Assembly (NCBI GenBank): GCA_036654095.1
Contig: JAVVSR010000001.1
Span: 1-64,000 of the forward strand
Length of the DNA: 64,000 nt
Direction of reading: 5' to 3'
Source of the DNA: JAVVSR01 sp036654095
GTDB taxonomy: Bacteria; Bacillota; Clostridia; Christensenellales; CAG-917
In this document: positions 8,107-18,201 of the stretch, piece after piece
Layout of the letters: the number at the start of each line of letters is the position of its first letter
How positions within the stretch are numbered: the stretch's first letter is position 1
Made by a program: the position numbers and the translations under genes
The notes under the pieces: model-generated
The model's input: only the letters and a program-made list of their open reading frames with translations
Databases searched by the model: none
Told to the model about the DNA's origin: nothing

Positions 8107-9447
8107 TTATTTTTCTAAATTGGTTTTTCGCGCAATAAAAATGTCGTAGTTGCCAAAATTATTGATGAATATTCCTTGCTTTAACGCGCTTGAAAAATAC
8201 AGCGCGCCACTTGCGTCGATAGTTGTGTAGCTTGCGCTTGCGGACAATTTTTGCATAACTTCAAATTTTCCGCCTTGTGTTTGTAAAATGTAAAGTTCAT
8301 TGTCGGGGGTGTGGGCATTAATTGTTAAATAACCGTCCTTGTTTGAAAAATTTGAAATTGTCGAAATAACAATACCTTCATTTGTTTGCATAACTTTGTC
8401 AAGGTGCTTGCAAAATAGCATAGTTTTAATGCTGTCGCCACTTGTATAAACAAAAAAGTTTTCGCCGACAGGGTACATAAAACAAACTTCAAATCTTCCA
8501 ATACTTTTTGATGTAATTATATTCAAATTTTTATCTAATTTTAATAGTGAAAAACTATTTTTATTGTTGCAAAGAGCAATAAAGCCTAGTTGTCCATCAT
8601 TGTCGCAAGGATAAATGCTGTTAATTTGTTTATCTCGATGTATGTTTTGTGAAACGAAACCGCCATTGTTGCTAAATTCCAAGTTTCCGTAATAATCAGC
8701 GCCATTCACATACAGTGTAAATCCGTTAGCCGAAGGGAAAACTTCAAGAAGTTTAGGGTTGTCAAGTTCAGTTGAACTTGTACTTTTAACATCTAGTGTA
8801 TTAGACAAAAGTTTTGCCGAAAGTTTTTTGTCCTGACTCATAAAAAGGTATGTACCGAGTTTATCAAAATACATATATGACGCGTTGGACGACTCAAATT
8901 GAATTTGGTTTATCGCTTCAAGAGCGTAGCTTATTTGATAAATTTTTGTATATTTTTCGCCCGAAGTTGCAATTAAAATTCCGTCTGAGGTAACTTTGCT
9001 TGATGAAAATGTTTCGTCGGTTGAGCCAGAAAGAACAAGCAGAGAAACAAGTTTTAGATATCCATCAAGTTGCGCAATGGCAACGCTTTTTTTAGTGCTT
9101 TTAATATCGAAACTATTAGAAACCGTATCAAAAATCACATAAGCATAGTTTCCTAAATTGTGAACCGCGCGTAGGGTTTCGCGGTCTGCGCCCCCGATGT
9201 TTTGCACCAACATTTCATTGATAATATTGGCATTTCTAGGCAATACATTGTAGATGTTTTCGGGGGGTTTAGGCAAATTTTCATCGGGTTTTTTAACAGG
9301 CGTTTCATCTTTTGCGTCAACGCTACTTGAAGATTGTGGCGGTATTTTTTGTTGATTTTGTATTTTGGTTAGCATAGCGTACGAAAAAACGCATATTCCC
9401 AATAGTAGTGTGATAGCAAGCCATTTGAAAGTTGATTTTTTATTCAT
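8107..9447 (-). CDS. Membrane-anchored or secreted protein of unknown function
   Basis: 446 residues. A signal anchor lies at about 8-26 (preceded by Lys residues), then a Ser/Pro/Lys linker (about 33-65, with 'PPQSSSS' and 'PVKKPDENLPKPPENIY'), then a long extracytoplasmic domain made of repeating beta-strand patterns and turn motifs, suggesting a beta-propeller-like fold. I recognise no catalytic motif or named family. GAGGAGG lies just before the ATG. It is on the opposite strand to the prophage and points into the prophage terminator. It precedes murG on the same strand by about 250 bases in the transcription sense, so an envelope-associated role is plausible but only inferred. Confidence 0.7.
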   Translation of the reverse strand: MNKKSTFKWLAITLLLGICVFSYAMLTKIQNQQKIPPQSSSSVDAKDETPVKKPDENLPKPPENIYNVLPRNANIINEMLVQNIGGADRETLRAVHNLGNYAYVIFDTVSNSFDIKSTKKSVAIAQLDGYLKLVSLLVLSGSTDETFSSSKVTSDGILIATSGEKYTKIYQISYALEAINQIQFESSNASYMYFDKLGTYLFMSQDKKLSAKLLSNTLDVKSTSSTELDNPKLLEVFPSANGFTLYVNGADYYGNLEFSNNGGFVSQNIHRDKQINSIYPCDNDGQLGFIALCNNKNSFSLLKLDKNLNIITSKSIGRFEVCFMYPVGENFFVYTSGDSIKTMLFCKHLDKVMQTNEGIVISTISNFSNKDGYLTINAHTPDNELYILQTQGGKFEVMQKLSASASYTTIDASGALYFSSALKQGIFINNFGNYDIFIARKTNLEK

Positions 9448-9700
9448 AATTCCTCCTCAATCAAAGACAGTTTACCACGTGAAAATGCAAAAAGTAATTA
9501 AACGCAAAAGAAGCTATAAAAGTATAAACAAGTTTAAAAATCATAACGAAAGTACACTCTACTACAAAATATATGTAGAATGTCAGTGTTAATTTAAAGA
9601 ATAATGAATTTTTTTAGCGTCAAAAAGCATTGAATACAAAATTTTATTGTTTTTGTAAAAATATGTAGGTGAAATTTATTTAATTTATTACGATTTAATG

Positions 9701-10735
9701 CTATCTAATGTTGTTTTTTGCATTTAAAAGCAATAATTGTGTAATTGCAGAGTTTGCGGCACTAGACAATGGTTGCATATGTTTTTGTTTAGCTTGCGAA
9801 ATAGCGTCAAGCAGAGAATTTTTGTTTAGATTTTCTTGTTGTAAAACTATTGCTCCGTATTTTTCGGCAAGTTTGGCATTTTCTACTTGGTCGCCTCGCG
9901 AATTTCCTTTTGGCAACGGAATTAGTACAACGGATTTTTTAAGCGCGGCAAGTTCGGATACGGCGCCCGCTCCCGCCCTTGAAACAACAATATTAGCAAG
10001 CGCAAATAAGTCTTCAATGTTTTTTGAATACTCAATCTGAAAATATCCATCGCCTTTTAGGGTTGTTTTTTTATTTTTTCCTGTTAGATGAACAACATTA
10101 TAAGTTTTTAATAAATTAGGCAACGCGTCAGCTAGTGTTTCGTTAATTGCAACACTGCCCGAGCTTCCGCCAGTAAACAAAATAGTAGGGCGCATTGAAT
10201 TTATTTTAAGTTGTTCACGAGCGTTGTTTGGATTTCCTAAAAAAAGTTTGTCGCGTAGGGGGAAGCCCGTATATATGAAATTTTTGTTTAGCTCGGCAGT
10301 CTTTACGAAAGACGTAGCGATAGTTGCGCCAAATTTTTGCGAAATTTTATTTGCTAACCCTAAACTTAAATCGCTTTCGTGCGCGACTACGGGTATTTTA
10401 AGTCTGCGCGCTGCGATGACGGTTGGTAAACTCACGTAGCCGCCTTTTGAAAAAACAACTGACGGTTTTGTTTCAATTAAATATTTTTTTGCAGTTCTAA
10501 TGCTTTTAAATAAAACAAATGGTAATTTAAAATTTTTCAATAAATGTCTTCTGTTAAAACCAAGCGTGGGCATTTCAAAGTAACGTAAGCCTTCGTCGGT
10601 GGCAAGTTGTTTTTCAATGCCGCTTCCGCCGAAGTAATATATTTTGTTAAAGTACTTTTTTAGTTCGGGTAATAGAGCGAGCGCTGGTATAACGTGGCCA
10701 CCAGTACCTCCGCCAGTTAGGACTATTGTAAACAT
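9701..10735 (-). CDS. murG: MurG, lipid II-forming GlcNAc transferase
   Basis: 344 residues. It transfers GlcNAc from UDP-GlcNAc to lipid I, giving lipid II at the inner membrane face, the last cytoplasmic step of peptidoglycan synthesis. The N-terminal Gly-rich loop 'TGGGTGGHVIPA' (7-18), the 'GGSGIEKQL' motif (about 36-44), the 'HESD' region and the C-terminal UDP-sugar site around 'VSRAGAGAVSELAAL' with 'PLPKGNSRGDQVENA' are all present. Length is normal. CGGAGG precedes the ATG. It stands alone rather than in a division/cell-wall cluster. Confidence 0.95.
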   Translation of the reverse strand: MFTIVLTGGGTGGHVIPALALLPELKKYFNKIYYFGGSGIEKQLATDEGLRYFEMPTLGFNRRHLLKNFKLPFVLFKSIRTAKKYLIETKPSVVFSKGGYVSLPTVIAARRLKIPVVAHESDLSLGLANKISQKFGATIATSFVKTAELNKNFIYTGFPLRDKLFLGNPNNAREQLKINSMRPTILFTGGSSGSVAINETLADALPNLLKTYNVVHLTGKNKKTTLKGDGYFQIEYSKNIEDLFALANIVVSRAGAGAVSELAALKKSVVLIPLPKGNSRGDQVENAKLAEKYGAIVLQQENLNKNSLLDAISQAKQKHMQPLSSAANSAITQLLLLNAKNNIR

Positions 10736-10799
10736 ATTTTTATAGCCTCCGTATGATTATAGTATATTTTATTGTGGCAAAATTATTACGGAATTTCAT

Positions 10800-10829
10800 T
10801 TGCAATTAGCTGAAGATATAGTGTATAAT
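10800..10829 (+). promoter_or_regulatory. Promoter for the alpha/beta hydrolase
   Basis: TTGCAA (10800-10805), an 18-base spacer and TATAAT (10824-10829) match the vegetative sigma consensus. The ATG follows 28 bases after the -10 box. Confidence 0.6.
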
Positions 10830-10857
10830 AGAAAACATAATATATAAGAGGTGAAGT

Positions 10858-11772
10858 ATGAAATATACAAAGTTTACAAGTTTTGACAACACCATATTAG
10901 TGTCCTATCTTTGGGATGACGTTAGAGCGCCAAAGGGCATAGTGCAAATATCACACGGAATGGCGGAACACGCGCGTCGATATGATGATTTTGCCAAGTA
11001 TTTAAATGCAAACGGATATTTAGTTTACGCAGATGACCACCGCGCGCACGGCAACACTGAAAAGAAAATCAATATAGGTTATCACGACGGCGACATTTAC
11101 AATGATACAATAAAAGATGAAATCGAAATTACTAAATATTTAAAAGAAAAGTACAATGTGCCGCTAGTATATTTTGGCCATAGCTATGGCAGTTTTTTGG
11201 GTCAAGGCTATTTGCAACAAAATAACGGCGCTTGTGGAGTAATATTGACGGGTTCTGCGCGTATGCCGGGTGGAATTGTGAGCGCAGGCGCGGCAGTTTC
11301 AAAGATGATGTGTAAACTTAGTGGAGCGCAAAAAAAAGGTGAATTTATGAATAAACTTTCATTTGGTTCATACAATTCGCCGTTTAAAAAAGAGGGTCAC
11401 GCATTTGCTTGGCTTTCACGAGATGCGCAGCAAGTTCGCAAATATTTTGATGATGAGCAATGTGGATACGTGATGTCGAATGCGTTTTACAAGTCATTTA
11501 TGAGTGGTTTGAAAAGCGTATACAAGCCTGAAAATTTATCAAAGATTGATAAAAACAGTTCCATTGCGTTGTTTAGTGGCGAAGCTGACCCAGTCGGGGG
11601 GAAAAGGGCGTCATATGTTAAAAAGTTGTTTGCAATGTACAAAGGCCTCGGTATAAACAGCGTTACGCTGAAAGTGTATCCCGAAGCTAGGCACGAAATT
11701 TTAAACGAAACAAACAACAAAGAGGTATATGCTGATATTTTGTTAAAAATTAATGAATTTATTGCAAAATAG
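10858..11772 (+). CDS. Alpha/beta hydrolase, monoacylglycerol lipase-like
   Basis: 304 residues of the serine hydrolase family often called Hydrolase_4/serine aminopeptidase S33 or lysophospholipase. Visible signatures are 'QISHGMAEHARRY' (oxyanion region, about 31-43), the nucleophile elbow GHSYG with Ser109, an Asp in 'SGEADPVGG' (about 240-248) and a His in 'PEARHEIL' (about 279-286), completing the catalytic triad. It probably hydrolyses a lipid or other ester in the cytoplasm, as no signal peptide is seen. It has its own promoter, an AGAGGTGA ribosome site and a terminator, so it is transcribed alone. The substrate cannot be told from the sequence. Confidence 0.9.
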   Translation: MKYTKFTSFDNTILVSYLWDDVRAPKGIVQISHGMAEHARRYDDFAKYLNANGYLVYADDHRAHGNTEKKINIGYHDGDIYNDTIKDEIEITKYLKEKYNVPLVYFGHSYGSFLGQGYLQQNNGACGVILTGSARMPGGIVSAGAAVSKMMCKLSGAQKKGEFMNKLSFGSYNSPFKKEGHAFAWLSRDAQQVRKYFDDEQCGYVMSNAFYKSFMSGLKSVYKPENLSKIDKNSSIALFSGEADPVGGKRASYVKKLFAMYKGLGINSVTLKVYPEARHEILNETNNKEVYADILLKINEFIAK

Positions 11773-11819
11773 CATATATTGTGGTTAAGATAATTTAAAA
11801 TACACAAGGATTAATATTT

Positions 11820-11858
11820 ACGACAGTTAGGTTATAATTTAACATAACTGTCGTTTAT
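11820..11858 (+). terminator. Terminator after the hydrolase gene
   Basis: ACGACAGTTA (11820-11829) pairs with TAACTGTCGT (11845-11854), followed by TTATTT. Confidence 0.7.
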
Positions 11859-12145
11859 TTTGATATGAATGTCAATATGACGGTTAAATAATTAATTATT
11901 ACTTAAAAAATATTGCCAAATTTGCTTAAATCACTTTTAATATTTATATTAATATGCTACAATTTTAATGTAGTTACTATATTAGGTGCTACTATGTTAA
12001 ACTTTTATAATAGCTAATCATAATTGTCATCATTTAAATTTTGTGTTTTTTTGCATCGTTTTGCGTTTGCTTACGGTGTATTTTTATGGCAGAACCACTT
12101 TGCTTGTATTTTGGCTTAGTGTTAAATATATTTTGCGAGGATGTT
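11859..12145. other. AT-rich gap upstream of the topoisomerase operon
   Basis: No gene is supported. The stretch presumably holds the promoter of the topoisomerase pair, but in this AT-rich sequence I cannot single out a convincing -35/-10 pair. A GCGAGG ribosome site at 12135-12140 belongs to the next gene. Confidence 0.4.
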
Positions 12146-14113
12146 ATGAACTCTAATTACAATGCAGATAAAATTGAGGTGCTTGAAGGTCTTGAAGCTG
12201 TGCGACTTCGTCCTGGTATGTATATCGGTGGCACTGGCAACAAGGGGCTTCACCACATTCTTTGGGAAATTATCGACAACGGTATTGACGAAATTACCAA
12301 CGGTTTTGGCAATATGGTTGAAGTAACTTTGCTTTCAAACAACTGCGTTTCCGTAAGGGACAACGGGCGCGGTATTCCTGTCGATATTCATCCAAAGCTT
12401 AAAATAAGCGGTGTTGAAGTTGTTTTTACTCAACTTCACGCAGGGGGGAAATTTAATAACGACAGCTATTCCTTTTCGGGTGGGCTACACGGCGTTGGCG
12501 CTTCGGTTACAAATGCGCTTTCCGAATGGCTTATTGTCAATGTCTACAAAGATGGAAATGAGTACACTCAAAGTTTTCAGTCGGTTAGCGTTGGCAATAA
12601 AGTAAAGGCTGGCGTTCCTGTTGGGTCTCTTAAATTAGTTGGAAAAACCGAACGTACGGGTACGCTTGTTAATTTTAAACCCGACGAGCGTATTTTTAAA
12701 GATGAAAAGTTTAATTTTAGCATAATTGCTTCGCGTCTTCGTGAAATTGCATTTTTAAATAAAAACGTAACATTGACTATTGATGACCAACGTTCACCCG
12801 AGGAAAATGGTTCAGGTAAAAAACGTACTTATCACTACGAAGGCGGTATTTCCGATTTCGTTAAGTATTTAAATGCCGAAAAGGATAGTTTATATACCGA
12901 GCCTATTCACGTTACGGTACTGGAAAAGGATATCTTTATTGACGTTGCTTTGCAACATACGACTAGCTATACCGAAAACGTTTTTTCGTTTGTAAACAAC
13001 ATTCCAACTAGCGAAGGTGGAACGCACGAAATTGGGTTCAAGTCGGCTTGTACAAAGGTGTTTAACAATTTTGCCGCTAAAAATAATTTAATTAAAGACA
13101 AAAAACTGCCAGTGCTATTAGGCGAGGATTTTAGAGAAGGCTTGACCGCTGTAATTTCAGTTAAACTAAAAAATGTACAATTTGAAGGTCAAACGAAAGC
13201 CAAATTAGGTAATCCCGAAGTAAGAATTTTAGTGGAACAACTTGTTTCGCAAAAGCTTGAGGAATTTTTAGATTTAAAATCATCAAAATCTATTGGCGAA
13301 AGCATTATCAATAAGGCTTTAGGCGCTGCTAAAACGAGAGATGCCGCGCGCCGCGCAAAAGAAATTGCGCGTCAACAAAAAAGCATCAATAATGCAACGC
13401 TTGTTGGGAAGTTAGCCTCGTGTACGGGGAAAAAGGCGGAACTTAACGAGCTGTTTATTGTAGAAGGCGACAGCGCGGGCGGCAGCGCAAAACAAGGGCG
13501 CGATAGAAACACTCAAGCCATACTTCCTTTGCGTGGCAAGCCTCTTAACGTCGAAAAGGCAACGCTGGATAAAATTTTAGAAAATGAGGAATTTCGCACA
13601 ATTATAAGCGCTTTGGGTACGGGCATTGGCGAGGATTTCACTATTTCGGATTTGAAATATTTTAAAATCATTATTCTAGCCGACGCCGACCAGGACGGCG
13701 GTCACATTAGGTCAATACTGTTGACTTTCTTTTTTAGATATATGCGTCCGTTAATTACAGAGGGTCACGTGTTTATTGGTATGCCACCACTGTACAAGCT
13801 GTCAAAAAAGGACCATAACGTATATTGCTATAATGACGCGGAGCTTGAAGAACAACGTGAAATTCTTGGGCGCGCTTACGGATTGCAGCGGTTTAAAGGC
13901 CTAGGCGAAATGAACCCCGAGCAACTTTGGGACACAACGATGAACCCAAATAACCGAGCTTTGACACGTGTTACGATTGAAGACGCTACCGAAGCGGAAA
14001 AAAGTATCGCTACGCTTATGGGCGACAAGTCCGAACCGCGAAAGGCCTATATCAACGAACACGCTAACTTTAACCGCGAGGATATTTTTGACAAGGCTGG
14101 AGGTAGCAACTAA
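12146..14113 (+). CDS. parE: Type IIA topoisomerase subunit B, probably ParE
   Basis: 655 residues, ATPase subunit of topoisomerase IV (or gyrase). The GHKL ATPase is marked by 'EIIDNGIDE' and 'DNGRGIPVDIHP'; 'SGGLHGVGASVTNALS' binds the ATP phosphates and 'EGQTKAKLGN' is the QTK loop. The TOPRIM part has 'VEGDSAGGSAKQGRDRNTQ', 'LPLRGKPLNVEK' and 'DADQDGGHIR', ending with the 'RFKGLGEMNPEQLWDTTM' motif. I chose the ATG at 12146, with GCGAGG five bases upstream; longer starts add an unrelated hydrophobic stretch. It overlaps the next gene by one base. ParE is preferred over GyrB because the partner lacks a clear GyrA box. Confidence 0.8.
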   Translation: MNSNYNADKIEVLEGLEAVRLRPGMYIGGTGNKGLHHILWEIIDNGIDEITNGFGNMVEVTLLSNNCVSVRDNGRGIPVDIHPKLKISGVEVVFTQLHAGGKFNNDSYSFSGGLHGVGASVTNALSEWLIVNVYKDGNEYTQSFQSVSVGNKVKAGVPVGSLKLVGKTERTGTLVNFKPDERIFKDEKFNFSIIASRLREIAFLNKNVTLTIDDQRSPEENGSGKKRTYHYEGGISDFVKYLNAEKDSLYTEPIHVTVLEKDIFIDVALQHTTSYTENVFSFVNNIPTSEGGTHEIGFKSACTKVFNNFAAKNNLIKDKKLPVLLGEDFREGLTAVISVKLKNVQFEGQTKAKLGNPEVRILVEQLVSQKLEEFLDLKSSKSIGESIINKALGAAKTRDAARRAKEIARQQKSINNATLVGKLASCTGKKAELNELFIVEGDSAGGSAKQGRDRNTQAILPLRGKPLNVEKATLDKILENEEFRTIISALGTGIGEDFTISDLKYFKIIILADADQDGGHIRSILLTFFFRYMRPLITEGHVFIGMPPLYKLSKKDHNVYCYNDAELEEQREILGRAYGLQRFKGLGEMNPEQLWDTTMNPNNRALTRVTIEDATEAEKSIATLMGDKSEPRKAYINEHANFNREDIFDKAGGSN

Positions 14114-16557
14114 TGAACAAAAAACAAGAAGTTGTAAATAATTCGATAATATACGATATGTCCGTTGAGGAGGTTATGCACACTTCGATGATGCCGTACA
14201 GCGAGTATGTGATACTTGACCGCGCGCTACCCCGAGTGGAAGACGGACTTAAACCTGTTCAACGCAGAATTTTGTATTCAATGAACGAACTGGGCTTATC
14301 GCCCGACAAACCACACAAAAAATCCGCGCGTATAGTAGGTGAGTGTTTGGGTAAATTTCACCCTCACGGCGACACGTCTGTATACGAGGCGATGGTTCGT
14401 ATGGCGCAGCCATTTAATATGCGCATGCCACTGGTTGATGGTCACGGAAACTTTGGTTCAATCGATGGTGACGGCGCGGCGGCTATGCGTTATACCGAGG
14501 CGAGGCTTGACCCGTTGGCGGTTTTGATGTTGCAAGATATCGAAAAGGATACCGTGCCTTGGCAGTGGAACTTTGACGATACTCTTAAAGAACCTACTTT
14601 GTTGCCCTCAAGATATCCTAATTTGTTGGTAAACGGCGCAAATGGCATTGCGGTAGGGTTTTCAACTAACATACCCACGCACAATTTGGGCGAAGTTATT
14701 GATGGCGCGGTCGCAATTATTGATAATCCTAAAATTTCGCTTCAGGATATGATGAAAATTATACCTGCTCCCGACTTCCCGACAGGTGGGCTGTTGATTG
14801 TTGGCGATGAACTGCGACAAGCATATGAAACGGGTAAAGGCAAAGTCACAATGCGTGCGCGAATTCACATTGAAGATGGCGAAAATGACAAAAAAAATAT
14901 TGTTATAACCGAGCTTCCGTATCAAGTTGTGAAAGCTGAATTGTTGCAAAAAATTCTTGCTCTGCGCGACGAGAAAAAAGAAATTTTAGGTGGTATTTCG
15001 GATATCGTCGATGAGTCGGATAGAAATGGCATGCGCGCTGTAATTCGGGTTAGAAAAGATGTTGACGCTAATCAAATTGTGCGTTATTTATTGAAGCACA
15101 GCCGATTGGAATTAAACTTTAACATAAATATGGTTGCTATTGCCGAAGGCAAACCTAAGCAATTAGGGCTTATCGATATGCTGACATATTATGTCAATTT
15201 CCAACGCGAAGTTTTGATTAAGCGCTGTAACTATGACTTGAAAGCGGCTAAAATCCGCGCTGAAATTGTTGAAGGTCTTTTGATTGCCATTAAAAATATC
15301 GATGAAGTTATTAAAATTATAAAGCAGTCCAAAACAGTTTCTATTGCAAGCGACAGTTTGCGCGCTAGGTTTGGTTTGTCTGACAGGCAAGCGCAAGCGA
15401 TACTTGAAATGAAATTGCGCAGACTTACCGGGCTTGACGTCGACTCATTGGTTGATGAACTTAACTTGCTTAAAAAGACCATTGAGGAATTAACTGCAAT
15501 TTTAAACAGTAAAAAACTGCAGTTTTCAACAATAAAGGCCGAGTTGCTTGATGTTAAACGGCGTTTTAAAAATCCACGTAGAAGCACTATTCAGGTTGAT
15601 GGCGCGGTTGTTGAAGTTCCTTATCAAAGCGATGAAGCGGCCTATAAAGAAGGCATTATTGCGCTTAACGACAACGGAAGCATTAAATTTATGACTACAC
15701 GAAGTTTTGGCACGGCGCAACGTAAAATTAGTGATTGCTTGCCTGAAAACATTGTTAAAACTGCAATATTTGTAAACAATCATCAACAACTAATAGCAGT
15801 GTCTAATTTCGGAAATTGCTTTAAATTGTCTGTTGACGATATTCCTGAAAAGAAGTGGCGCGAAAAGGGCGCAAATATAGGTAATCTTTCAAAAGAAGCC
15901 AAAGCTAATGAATTTATAGTTAGAATTTTTGTGTCAGACGGTTTTCCTTTGGGCGAAGTTCTGTTTTTCACAAAAGACGGCTATGTAAAACGCACCTCGT
16001 GGAACGATTTAGACGTTTCAAAAACAGCGTATAAGGTTATGAATTTATCCGACGGAGATGAACTTATAAATATTGAAACCGTCGATACGGATACAAAAAT
16101 ATTTATGGCAACACGTCTAGGAATGTCGCTTTTATACGAGCAATCTGAAGTTCCCGTGCAGGGAAGAAATGCAGGTGGAGTACGGGGTATTCAGCTTAAC
16201 GACGGTGACAGTGTGATTTTTGCAGGTCAAATTGGCGAAGACGGCGAGGTTTTGGTTGTGTCCGACAGAACGTTCGCTAAGCGCGTTTTTGCTTTTAGCC
16301 TCGACGTTTCAAAGCGTTACAGAAAGGGTGTAAAAATTGTTGATATGCCCGAAAATCATCATTTGGCGCTTGTTGACTATGTTAAAACTCCATATGATAT
16401 CGCTGTCATAAACGATGCGGGCGAGTTGCAAGGATTTAATACCGAGGACGTTAAATTAGATAGCCGTACCGCAAAAGGGAAACAGCTAGTTAAAAACGAC
16501 AAAAAACAAATTATAAAGCGTCACGCGGTTGATTATTTTAAGCCATTAAACGCGTAA
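14113..16557 (+). CDS. parC: Type IIA topoisomerase subunit A, probably ParC
   Basis: 814 residues, DNA-cleaving subunit. The winged-helix/tower part has 'RALPRVEDGLKPVQRRILY', 'KFHPHGDTSVYEAMVRMAQ' and the active-site tyrosine Tyr127 in 'GAAAMRYTEARL'. The coiled-coil gate region holds 'SDRQAQAILEMKLRRLTGL'. The C-terminal beta-pinwheel (about 500-810) shows repeated 'FFTKDGYVKR', 'VVSDRTFAKR' blades. The place where gyrase carries its QRRGGKG box reads 'KKWREKGANIG', so the box is degenerate. That favours topoisomerase IV (decatenation) over gyrase, though some gyrases also diverge there. It starts at the TAATG overlap with the B subunit, implying translational coupling. Confidence 0.8.
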   Translation: MNKKQEVVNNSIIYDMSVEEVMHTSMMPYSEYVILDRALPRVEDGLKPVQRRILYSMNELGLSPDKPHKKSARIVGECLGKFHPHGDTSVYEAMVRMAQPFNMRMPLVDGHGNFGSIDGDGAAAMRYTEARLDPLAVLMLQDIEKDTVPWQWNFDDTLKEPTLLPSRYPNLLVNGANGIAVGFSTNIPTHNLGEVIDGAVAIIDNPKISLQDMMKIIPAPDFPTGGLLIVGDELRQAYETGKGKVTMRARIHIEDGENDKKNIVITELPYQVVKAELLQKILALRDEKKEILGGISDIVDESDRNGMRAVIRVRKDVDANQIVRYLLKHSRLELNFNINMVAIAEGKPKQLGLIDMLTYYVNFQREVLIKRCNYDLKAAKIRAEIVEGLLIAIKNIDEVIKIIKQSKTVSIASDSLRARFGLSDRQAQAILEMKLRRLTGLDVDSLVDELNLLKKTIEELTAILNSKKLQFSTIKAELLDVKRRFKNPRRSTIQVDGAVVEVPYQSDEAAYKEGIIALNDNGSIKFMTTRSFGTAQRKISDCLPENIVKTAIFVNNHQQLIAVSNFGNCFKLSVDDIPEKKWREKGANIGNLSKEAKANEFIVRIFVSDGFPLGEVLFFTKDGYVKRTSWNDLDVSKTAYKVMNLSDGDELINIETVDTDTKIFMATRLGMSLLYEQSEVPVQGRNAGGVRGIQLNDGDSVIFAGQIGEDGEVLVVSDRTFAKRVFAFSLDVSKRYRKGVKIVDMPENHHLALVDYVKTPYDIAVINDAGELQGFNTEDVKLDSRTAKGKQLVKNDKKQIIKRHAVDYFKPLNA

Positions 16558-16716
16558 TATTTTAAATTGAAAACGGGAAAGTGTGCTTAATTTTTTGGTT
16601 AAGGGCATTTGACCGAAGCGCAAATAACAATAAACTAACTAACAAGGCCTATTCAAATCTTATGAGTTTGGAAACTTTTTTGACAAGGTTGAACGGGCAG
16701 ATAAAATGAGGTTAAA

Positions 16717-18201
16717 ATGAAAACAGGATTTAACTGTGAGATGTATCAGGAAATTCAGTCAAAACATATTTTGGAAAGGATTGAAAGTTTTGGCGGCAAA
16801 CTTTATTTGGAATTTGGCGGTAAATTATTTGATGACCTGCACGCTTCACGCGTTTTGCCGGGTTTTGACGCCAACGCTAAAATTAAACTTTTACAAAAAC
16901 TGAAGGATAAAGCAGAAATTATTTTTTGTATAAGCGCTGCCGACATTGAACGCAATAAAATTCGAGCCGATTATGGTATAACTTATGGCGTTGAAATTTT
17001 TAGGCTACTTGATGTTATGAAATCCTTAAAAATCAAGGTAAACAGTGTTGTTATTACTAAGTTTGAGGACCAGCACTCTGCTAATGTATACAAAAAAAAG
17101 CTTGAAGCGCGCGGTGTAAAAGTTTATATTCATCGCTTTACAAACGGCTATCCAACCGATGTAGATACCATTGTTTCGGACGAGGGATATGGTAAAAATC
17201 CGTATATTGAAACGACAAAACCATTAGTTGTTGTTAATGCGCCAGGGCCATCAAGCGGGAAACTTGCTACTTGCTTATGCCAACTCTATCACGAATATAA
17301 ACGAGGTATCAAGGCTGGCTACGCTAAATTTGAAACATTTCCAATTTGGAATTTGCCTTTAAAACATCCGATTAATATCGCCTACGAGGCCGCTACTGCC
17401 GACATTAAAGATGTCAATATGATTGACTATTTCCACTTGCAGGCGTACGGTATTCAGACGGTAAATTATAATCGCGATATCGAAGTTTTTCCAGTGGTTA
17501 GGTCAATTTTAAATAAGCTTTCTAACAACGCTTTAAGCTATAAGTCGCCAACCGATATGGGTGTAAATATGGCAGGCTATTGCATTACCGATGACGAGGC
17601 GTGTCAAGAGGCTAGCAGACAAGAGGTTATTCGCAGATATTATAAAAGTTATTGCGACTATAAAAACGGTTTAGTTGATATGGAAACGGTCAAGCGGATT
17701 GAGCTTTTGATGGGTGAATTGGGCATACGTTCTCTAGATAGAAAAACCGTACAACCCGCGCTTGATAAGGAAGCCATTTCGGGTGACGCTGCCTGCGCGA
17801 TTGAACTTAGCGACGGTACGGTGATAACGGGGCGCACAACAAAACTTATGACGGCGCCAGCAAGTATGGTTCTTAATGCATTGAAGGAACTAGCGAAGCT
17901 TCCTGACCGATTGAAATTAATCGCGCCACAAGTCATTCAACCTATTATGGAATTAAAGCAGGAGTTTTTCCACGAGAAAAACTATAAGCTCACCCTAGAT
18001 GAAGTGCTGATTGCGTTGTCAATATGCGCGGCGACAAACGAAACCGCAAAGATGGCGGTAGAGTTATTGTCAGTTTTGACGGGTTGTGAGGTACATAGCA
18101 GCAGAATGTTACTTAAAACAGATGAAGATACGTTACGTAAAATCAAGGTTAATTTGACTTGCGAGCCAAGGTTTTTGTCAGATGATTTATATAATTCGTG
18201 A
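16717..18201 (+). CDS. DUF1846 (UPF0371) family protein
   Basis: 494 residues and recognisable over the full length as the DUF1846/UPF0371 family, conserved proteins of Firmicutes with no settled function. Typical features are the N-terminal 'YQEIQSKHILERIESFGGKLYLEFGGKLFDDLHASRVLPGF', the 'CISAADIERNKIRADYGITY' segment, 'VVVNAPGPSSGKLATCLCQLYHE' with a P-loop-like SSGK near 184-187, and 'KHPINIAYEAATADI'. A nucleotide-dependent role is suggested by that loop, but the reaction is unknown. GAGGT precedes the ATG. It seems to be a single-gene unit between parC and pepF. (Motifs are quoted only to show family match.). Confidence 0.9.
   Translation: MKTGFNCEMYQEIQSKHILERIESFGGKLYLEFGGKLFDDLHASRVLPGFDANAKIKLLQKLKDKAEIIFCISAADIERNKIRADYGITYGVEIFRLLDVMKSLKIKVNSVVITKFEDQHSANVYKKKLEARGVKVYIHRFTNGYPTDVDTIVSDEGYGKNPYIETTKPLVVVNAPGPSSGKLATCLCQLYHEYKRGIKAGYAKFETFPIWNLPLKHPINIAYEAATADIKDVNMIDYFHLQAYGIQTVNYNRDIEVFPVVRSILNKLSNNALSYKSPTDMGVNMAGYCITDDEACQEASRQEVIRRYYKSYCDYKNGLVDMETVKRIELLMGELGIRSLDRKTVQPALDKEAISGDAACAIELSDGTVITGRTTKLMTAPASMVLNALKELAKLPDRLKLIAPQVIQPIMELKQEFFHEKNYKLTLDEVLIALSICAATNETAKMAVELLSVLTGCEVHSSRMLLKTDEDTLRKIKVNLTCEPRFLSDDLYNS

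Noticed and set aside
12041..12145. Extended N-terminus of the topoisomerase B subunit
   Set aside because: The extra 35 residues are hydrophobic and unlike the family, while the ATG at 12146 has a good ribosome site.
12146..16557. GyrB-GyrA instead of ParE-ParC
   Set aside because: Not excluded, but the A subunit lacks a recognisable GyrA box and no dnaA-recF-type neighbours are present, so topoisomerase IV is the better call.
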